This document shows positions 59,394 through 64,000 of a stretch of DNA of 64,000 nt, piece by piece (the first letter of the stretch is position 1; every line of letters begins with the position of its first letter). Under the pieces are notes generated by a model that saw only the letters and a program-made list of their open reading frames with translations, searched no databases and had not been told where the DNA came from. The DNA is taken from NCBI GenBank assembly GCA_947495165.1, contig CANLXM010000001.1, positions 1,054,001 through 1,118,000 on the forward strand, written 5' to 3'. The stretch is from an uncultured Cellulomonadaceae bacterium. Its GTDB lineage: Bacteria; Actinomycetota; Actinomycetes; Actinomycetales; Cellulomonadaceae. Made by a program: the position numbers and the translations under genes.

Positions 59394-59777
59394 TCAGCCC
59401 GCGACCACCGGCGTCTGGGTATACAGCGCGAGCCGCAGGTCTCCGTCGACCCGCGTGTACACGCTCGCCATGAGCCCCTCGAACGTCGTCTCGCCTCGGG
59501 TCGCCCGCGCCCGGTACACGAGCGCCACGGCGTCGATGCCCACGGAGACCGCGCGCGGCTCGGTGATCTCGTAGCTCTCCCAGGCGGGCGCCTCGGCCAA
59601 GGAGGCCACGACGTCGTCGCGCCCCATCGCGTGCCCGTGGGCGAGGACCATCACACCGTCGGCGGTCATGCGCTCGCCGTAGAAGTCCGCGCCCGTCCCG
59701 GTGCACAGGGCGTCCCAGCCCTGGCGCTCGACGTCGAGGAGCGCGGGCAGCATCGCGGAGGCATCATCGAGAGCCAT
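59394..59777 (-). CDS. SnoaL/DUF4440-like (NTF2-fold) protein
   Basis: A 127-residue NTF2-like protein. LLDVERQGWDALCTGTGADF, YGERMTADGVMVLAHGHAMG, and VALVYRARATRGETTFEGLM followed by SVYTRVDGDLRLALYTQTPV show the usual helix-plus-cone sheet pattern. Substrate or role unknown. ATG 59777 lies close to the stop of the VOC gene upstream; GTG 59783 would overlap it (GTGA), so the two are an operon. Confidence 0.8.
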   Translation of the reverse strand: MALDDASAMLPALLDVERQGWDALCTGTGADFYGERMTADGVMVLAHGHAMGRDDVVASLAEAPAWESYEITEPRAVSVGIDAVALVYRARATRGETTFEGLMASVYTRVDGDLRLALYTQTPVVAG

Positions 59778-59779
59778 CG

Positions 59780-60214
59780 TCACTCCGTCACGCAGAACTC
59801 GTTGCCCTGCGGGTCGGCCATCGTGACCCACGTGTGGGGCCCCTGCTCGCCGTCGTGCAGGAACGTCGCCCCCCGCGCCTCCAGGCGGGCGCGAGCGTCC
59901 GCGAGGCCGCCCTCCTCGACCTTGACGTCGAGGTGCATGCGGTTCTTGGTCGTCTTGGGCTCGGGGACCAGCTGGAACAGCAGGCGCGCGGTGCCGTGGC
60001 CAGGCTCGGGGGAGACGATCGCCGCGCCCTCCTTCCACACCAGGTGACCGTCGAAGGTCGTCGTGTCCTCGGCGCTCGCGAAACCCTGCGCGATCATCGA
60101 CGCGATGAAGCCCTCATCGGACGGCTCGACCTCCCACCCGAGGGTCTCGGCCCACCAGACGGCGAGCGGGTGCGGGTCGTTCGAGTCGACGCTGATCTGG
60201 AACGTGTAGGCCAT
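59780..60214 (-). CDS. VOC-family protein (glyoxalase-like domain)
   Basis: A 144-residue single-domain protein. MAYTFQISVDSNDPHPLAVW, then WAETLGWEVEPSDEG, KNRMHLDVKVEEGGLADARA and VTMADPQGNEFCVTE fit the Glyoxalase_6-like group. It is similar in layout to the 29554 protein, with the same PEPKxxKNRxHxD motif. Function unknown. Likely co-transcribed with the NTF2-like gene. Confidence 0.88.
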   Translation of the reverse strand: MAYTFQISVDSNDPHPLAVWWAETLGWEVEPSDEGFIASMIAQGFASAEDTTTFDGHLVWKEGAAIVSPEPGHGTARLLFQLVPEPKTTKNRMHLDVKVEEGGLADARARLEARGATFLHDGEQGPHTWVTMADPQGNEFCVTE

Positions 60215-60271
60215 GTCTCAACGTAGCGGCTGCGGGGCCCGCTGGTCAGCCCCCACCGGTGCCCGCGCTGC

Positions 60272-60277
60272 TAGCCT
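60272..60277 (+). promoter_or_regulatory. -10 element of a probable leaderless promoter
   Basis: TAGCCT ends 6 nt before GTG 60284. Confidence 0.4.
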
Positions 60278-60283
60278 CCGCGG

Positions 60284-60934
60284 GTGACCCAGCCCTCGTC
60301 GTCGGCTCCCGACCGCTACCGCAGCTCACCGGCCGCGCCCATCCTGGCGAGCCTCCTGCTCGGGGCGGGTGGCCTGGCCGTCGCCTGGTGGATCCACTCC
60401 GCCGCGCAGAACGGCGGCATCGTGTCCGCCCCCGAGGACGCCGCCGCCACGCGCGCCATCGCCTACGCGATCGCCGGCGCAGCGGCCCTCTTCGCGCTCG
60501 TGTTCCTGCTGCGCATCCCCGTGATCCTCACCCGTCGCCTCGAGATCGACCGCGACGGCGTGCGGTGGCGCCGCGCGCACCTGCCGTGGGAGCAGGTCTC
60601 GGCCGTGCGCGTGCTCGTCCTGACCACGACCAAGCCGGCCGTCACCAGCCCCACCCCGCGCTCAGTCCGCACGACGACGCGCATGAGCCTCGAGCTCGCC
60701 GTGCGGGAGGCGGCGCTCGCCGAGGGCCACCAGCCGTTCCTCGCCCGGCTGCGGATTCCCGGCGCCGAGACCGGCGGGTTCACCCACCACATCCAGCTCG
60801 GCCCCGGCCCGCTGCTGGCCAACCCCCAGCGCAAGGACTTCGCGCCCGAGGTCCAGGCAGTCCTGGAGCGTGTGGCCGCCCCGGTGTACCGCGGCGTGTC
60901 CGTGCGGCAGACGACGACCACCTGGACGCGCTGA
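60284..60934 (+). CDS. Membrane protein, probable PH-like domain, unknown function
   Basis: A 216-residue protein with two membrane helices (about 16-37 and 58-82) followed by [20 protein letters not shown] near 88-107, which looks like the first strands of a bacterial PH-like domain, and a basic C-terminal region. No enzymatic motif. GTG 60284 is supported by a TAGCCT hexamer at 6 nt. prfB follows after 80 nt. Confidence 0.65.
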   Translation: MTQPSSSAPDRYRSSPAAPILASLLLGAGGLAVAWWIHSAAQNGGIVSAPEDAAATRAIAYAIAGAAALFALVFLLRIPVILTRRLEIDRDGVRWRRAHLPWEQVSAVRVLVLTTTKPAVTSPTPRSVRTTTRMSLELAVREAALAEGHQPFLARLRIPGAETGGFTHHIQLGPGPLLANPQRKDFAPEVQAVLERVAAPVYRGVSVRQTTTTWTR

Positions 60935-61000
60935 CCCGCAGGCCCGGTGCTCGAGCCGCCGGGAGACTCCGCCCGCAGGAACCGGCGGTCCCGGTTCGCG

Positions 61001-61006
61001 TACCCT
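61001..61006 (+). promoter_or_regulatory. -10 element of a probable leaderless prfB promoter
   Basis: TACCCT ends 7 nt before the prfB GTG at 61014 with no Shine-Dalgarno between. Confidence 0.5.
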
Positions 61007-61013
61007 TGCACCC

Positions 61014-62135
61014 GTGGCCACCGACTTCGCATCCCAGATCAGCGCGCTCCGCACCACCCTGAGCACCATCAGCGCCGTGAGCGACCCGGAGCGCCTGCGC
61101 GCGACCATTGCCGAGCTCTCCGACCAGGCGTCGGCCCCCGACCTCTGGGACGACACGGACAAGGCCCAGCAGGTCACCACGCTGCTGTCCCAGGCCCAGA
61201 GCGAGCTCGAGCGCATCACGTCCATGGGCTCGCGCATCGACGACCTCGAGACGCTCGTCGAGATGGCCACCGAGGGCGACGGAGCCGACGACGCCGACAC
61301 GCTCGCCGAGGCCGAGGCCGAGCTCGCGGGCATCCGCAAGGACCTCGACCAGCTCGAGGTGCGGACCCTGCTGTCGGGGGAGTGGGACTCGCGCGAGGCC
61401 GTCGTGACGATCCGCGCGGGCGCGGGTGGCGTCGACGCCGCCGACTTCGCCGAGATGCTGCTGCGCATGTACCTGCGCTGGGCCGAGCGCCACGGCTACC
61501 CGACGGCGGTGCTGGACACCTCCTACGCCGAGGAGGCCGGCCTCAAGTCCGCGACCTTCGAGGTCAAGGTGCCCTACGCGTTCGGCAACCTCTCCGTCGA
61601 GGCCGGCACGCACCGCCTCGTGCGCATCTCGCCGTTCGACAACCAGGGCCGGCGCCAGACGTCGTTCGCGGCCGTCGAGGTCATCCCGCTGATCGAGCAG
61701 ACCGACCACGTGGACATCCCCGAGAACGAGATCAAGGTCGACGTGTTCCGCTCGTCCGGTCCTGGCGGGCAGTCCGTCAACACGACCGACTCCGCGGTGC
61801 GCCTGACGCACATCCCCACCGGGATCGTCGTGTCGATGCAGAACGAGAAGTCCCAGATCCAGAACCGCGCCGCCGCCATGCGCGTGCTCCAGTCCCGCCT
61901 GCTCCTCGAGCGTCAGGCCCAGGAGAAGGCGCAGAAGAAGGAGCTCGCCGGCGACGTCAAGGCGTCCTGGGGCGACCAGATGCGCTCCTACGTGCTGCAG
62001 CCCTACCAGATGGTCAAGGACCTGCGCACCGAGCACGAGGTCGGCAACACCGGTGCGGTGTTCGACGGCGAGATCGACGACTTCATCGAGGCCGGTATCC
62101 GCTGGCGCCGCTCGAAGGACCGCGACGAGGCCTGA
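61014..62135 (+). CDS. prfB: Peptide chain release factor 2
   Basis: Recognises UAA/UGA stop codons and triggers peptide release. 373 residues. The SPF anticodon-like tripeptide is in [17 protein letters not shown], and the GGQ motif is in [20 protein letters not shown] (near 250). The reading frame is continuous, so there is no programmed +1 frameshift as in E. coli. GTG 61014 is chosen by the family N-terminus (ATDFASQI) and the leaderless -10. It lies upstream of ftsEX, a common actinobacterial order. Confidence 0.97.
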   Translation: MATDFASQISALRTTLSTISAVSDPERLRATIAELSDQASAPDLWDDTDKAQQVTTLLSQAQSELERITSMGSRIDDLETLVEMATEGDGADDADTLAEAEAELAGIRKDLDQLEVRTLLSGEWDSREAVVTIRAGAGGVDAADFAEMLLRMYLRWAERHGYPTAVLDTSYAEEAGLKSATFEVKVPYAFGNLSVEAGTHRLVRISPFDNQGRRQTSFAAVEVIPLIEQTDHVDIPENEIKVDVFRSSGPGGQSVNTTDSAVRLTHIPTGIVVSMQNEKSQIQNRAAAMRVLQSRLLLERQAQEKAQKKELAGDVKASWGDQMRSYVLQPYQMVKDLRTEHEVGNTGAVFDGEIDDFIEAGIRWRRSKDRDEA

Positions 62136-62299
62136 GCGCACCCGCGCAGACGCGCACCGCGCCCGATTGCGTCCGATGTGAGTCCTCTCACCTCCCTGTC
62201 AGGGACGGTGCGGCGGCGTGTCCGGCGAGGATCTGCCGGAGGGCGAGCCTAGGCTCGAACAGGCCATCCCCGGCCCGTCCCCGACCGAACTGGCTAGCT

Positions 62300-62989
62300 G
62301 TGATCCGACTTGAGAACGTGACCAAGGTGTACGCGCGTGGCGCGCGTCCCGCCGTCGACGCCGTCTCCATGGAGATCGAACGTGGGGAGTTCGTCTTCCT
62401 GGTCGGCGCGAGCGGCTCGGGCAAGTCCACGCTGCTGCGCCTCATGCTGCGCGAGGAGCGCCCGACGTCGGGCAAGATCCTCGTCGCCGGCAAAGACCTG
62501 TCGACCCTGTCGAACTGGAAGGTCCCCGCGCTGCGCCGCCAGATCGGCGCGGTGTTCCAGGACTTCCGCCTGCTGCCGAACAAGACCGTCTTCGAGAACG
62601 TCGCGTTCGCGCTCCAGGTGATCGGCAAACCCCGCCACCACATCGCGACAGTCGTTCCCGACACCCTCGAGATGGTCGGCCTGGGCGGCAAGGAGAAGCG
62701 CCGCCCCCATGAGCTGTCGGGAGGCGAGCAGCAGCGCGTGGCGATCGCGCGCGCGTTCGTCAACCGCCCGCCCATCCTGCTGTGCGACGAGCCCACGGGA
62801 AACCTTGACCCCACCACGTCGCTGGGCATCATGCGCCTGCTCGACCGCATCAACCGCACCGGCACCACCGTGGTGATGGCGACGCACGACGACGAGATCG
62901 TGGACCAGATGCGCAAGCGCGTCCTGGAACTCGCCACCGGCGAGCTCATCCGGGACCAGCACCGCGGCGTCTACGGCTCCACCCGCTAG
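62300..62989 (+). CDS. ftsE: Cell-division ATP-binding protein FtsE
   Basis: The cytoplasmic ATPase of the FtsEX complex, which activates peptidoglycan hydrolases at the septum. 229 residues: Walker [15 protein letters not shown] (about 34-47), Q-loop [15 protein letters not shown], signature [17 protein letters not shown], Walker [14 protein letters not shown]-loop ATHD. GTG 62300 was chosen by family start ([11 protein letters not shown]). ftsX follows after 9 nt. The 164-nt stretch between prfB and ftsE shows no gene. Confidence 0.97.
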   Translation: MIRLENVTKVYARGARPAVDAVSMEIERGEFVFLVGASGSGKSTLLRLMLREERPTSGKILVAGKDLSTLSNWKVPALRRQIGAVFQDFRLLPNKTVFENVAFALQVIGKPRHHIATVVPDTLEMVGLGGKEKRRPHELSGGEQQRVAIARAFVNRPPILLCDEPTGNLDPTTSLGIMRLLDRINRTGTTVVMATHDDEIVDQMRKRVLELATGELIRDQHRGVYGSTR

Positions 62990-62998
62990 GAGATATCG

Positions 62999-63913
62999 GT
63001 GCGCGCTCAGTTCATTCTTTCCGAGATCGGGATCGGCCTGCGCCGAAACCTCTCGATGACCGTCTCGGTCATCCTCGTCACGTTCATCTCCCTGACCTTC
63101 GTCGGCGCCGCCGGGCTGCTCCAGCTGCAGGTCTCGAAGCTCAAGGACGACTGGTACGGCAAGGTCGAGGTCTCCGCGTTCCTGTGCCCCACGGGCTCCG
63201 CCAAGGCGCAGTGCGCCGCGGGCGAGGCGTCCGAGGAGCAGATCGCCGACATCGAGGCCCTGCTCGACTCCCCGGAGCTCGCTCCGCAGATCGAGCAGGT
63301 GTACTTCGAGACCAAGGCCGAGGCCTACGCGTCCTTCCAGGAGTACTTCGCGGGCATGGAGTGGGCGGAGATGATCCGCGAGGAGGACCTCCAGGCGTCG
63401 TTCCGCATCAAGCTCGTCGACGCCGAGAACTACCAGGTGGTCTCCGACGTCCTGTCCGGGCGACCCGGGATCGAGTCCGTCGAGGACCAGCGCAAGATCT
63501 TCGACACCCTGTTCCTGGTCCTCAACCGCGCGTCGGTGATGACCGTGGGTCTCGCGGCGCTGATGCTGCTCGCGGCCGTGCTCCTCATCACGACGACCAT
63601 CCGGCTCTCGGCGCTCAGCCGGCGCCGGGAGACCGGGATCATGCGCCTGGTGGGCGCGTCGAACCTCTTCATCCAGCTGCCGTTCATGCTCGAGGGCGCG
63701 ATCGCGGCCACGATCGGCGCGCTCGCTTCGGTCGCCGGCCTGTGGCTGGGGGTCCGGTACCTGATCACCGACTGGTTGGCGCAGGAGGTGGTGTGGGTGC
63801 CGCTCGTGCAGGAGTCCGATGTCCTGGCCCTCGCGCCCCTGCTGCTTGGCGTCGCAGTCCTGCTCGCCGCGATCTCCTCCCTGGTGACACTCAACCGCTA
63901 CATGAAGGTGTGA
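62999..63913 (+). CDS. ftsX: Cell-division protein FtsX
   Basis: The membrane partner of FtsE. 304 residues, four helices (about 20-42, 175-197, 225-245 and 272-295). The extracellular domain with KVEVSAFLCP and a later LDSPELAPQIEQVYFETKAE follows helix 1. The conserved cytoplasmic loop is RRRETGIMRLVGASNLFIQL (about 204-223). GTG 62999. A secreted protein gene begins 2 nt after its stop. Confidence 0.96.
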   Translation: MRAQFILSEIGIGLRRNLSMTVSVILVTFISLTFVGAAGLLQLQVSKLKDDWYGKVEVSAFLCPTGSAKAQCAAGEASEEQIADIEALLDSPELAPQIEQVYFETKAEAYASFQEYFAGMEWAEMIREEDLQASFRIKLVDAENYQVVSDVLSGRPGIESVEDQRKIFDTLFLVLNRASVMTVGLAALMLLAAVLLITTTIRLSALSRRRETGIMRLVGASNLFIQLPFMLEGAIAATIGALASVAGLWLGVRYLITDWLAQEVVWVPLVQESDVLALAPLLLGVAVLLAAISSLVTLNRYMKV

Positions 63914-63915
63914 CG

Positions 63916-64000
63916 ATGCGCTTTCGCCGGTCCATCACAGGCCTCGTCATGGCAGCCGTGCTCGCCGTGACGTTCCCCGCGCCCGCCGGCGCGGACACCC
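63916..64000 (+). CDS. Secreted protein downstream of ftsX, N-terminal fragment
   Basis: Only 28 residues are in the window. They form a Sec signal peptide (MRFRRSITGLVMAAVLAVTF then PAPAGADT, cleavage likely after AGA). By the common actinobacterial ftsE-ftsX order it is probably a peptidoglycan hydrolase (for example an M23 or NlpC/P60 protein) acting with FtsEX; this rests on context only. Confidence 0.6.
   Translation, partial: MRFRRSITGLVMAAVLAVTFPAPAGADT

Noticed and set aside
61014..62135. Programmed +1 frameshift in prfB
   Set aside because: The frame is continuous from GTG to stop with no early in-frame TGA and slippery CTT context.

Overview
The window is high-GC DNA from an actinomycete. 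The evidence is GTG-rich starts, translationally coupled gene pairs, an acyl-CoA carboxylase set with separate alpha (biotin carboxylase plus BCCP), beta and epsilon chains, an Rv3303c-type LpdA, a DtxR/IdeR-type iron box and a Flp/Tad pilus locus. A Cellulomonas/Oerskovia/Isoptericola-like micrococcalean fits best, but genus cannot be fixed from sequence reading. No rRNA, tRNA or CRISPR array was seen.

1-9.4 kb is a nucleoside-salvage block: thymidine phosphorylase (cut by the window edge), adenosine deaminase, deoxyribose-phosphate aldolase, a PGM2-like phosphosugar mutase and purine nucleoside phosphorylase, with a siderophore-interacting protein, DUF202 membrane proteins and NAD(P)H-quinone dehydrogenase LpdA. 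9.5-18.8 kb carries a HAD phosphatase, a membrane EEP-family protein, the efeUOB iron-uptake operon behind a probable iron box, an FMN reductase, a Nudix hydrolase and pgi. 18.8-28.6 kb is the acyl-CoA carboxylase/biotin region (alpha, epsilon and beta subunits, birA) interleaved with maf, a DUF885 metallopeptidase, a VKOR-family protein and an acyltransferase. 28.6-42.3 kb holds small membrane proteins, a MacB/FtsX-like ABC exporter, a two-component system, a class III nucleotide cyclase, a GNAT, an SDR, an SRAP protein, a Bcr/CflA exporter and a macrodomain protein.

42.4-54.8 kb is the most striking part. A Flp/Tad pilus operon (cpaF-tadB-tadC-flp-tadE-tadE-tadG) is split by a 7.74-kb element inserted in the ATPase gene cpaF. 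Joining the flanks at an 11-bp shared core restores a 406-residue CpaF in frame. The element encodes a large serine integrase next to its right end, a P22-gp5-like capsid protein, a head-tail connector, a small terminase subunit, a chain of overlapping small genes, a DUF3892 protein and a membrane protein on the opposite strand. It lacks a large terminase, portal, tail, lysis and replication genes. It therefore looks like a compact phage satellite or reduced prophage sitting in, and reversibly inactivating, a pilus motor gene.

54.8-64 kb contains VOC proteins, a WYL regulator, a YdeI-like protein, prfB and ftsE-ftsX followed by the start of a secreted protein. Between the YdeI-like gene and a small membrane-protein gene lies a 1.7-kb island of lower GC. 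It holds three genes, each overlapping the next by 8 nt: a RelE/HigB-like toxin, an Xre antitoxin with a long C-terminal extension and a SecB-like chaperone. This is a probable toxin-antitoxin-chaperone module, and a diverged partial copy of the gene on its right lies on its left.

Many start codons stand 6-7 nt after a TANNNT hexamer, so leaderless transcription is probably common here.
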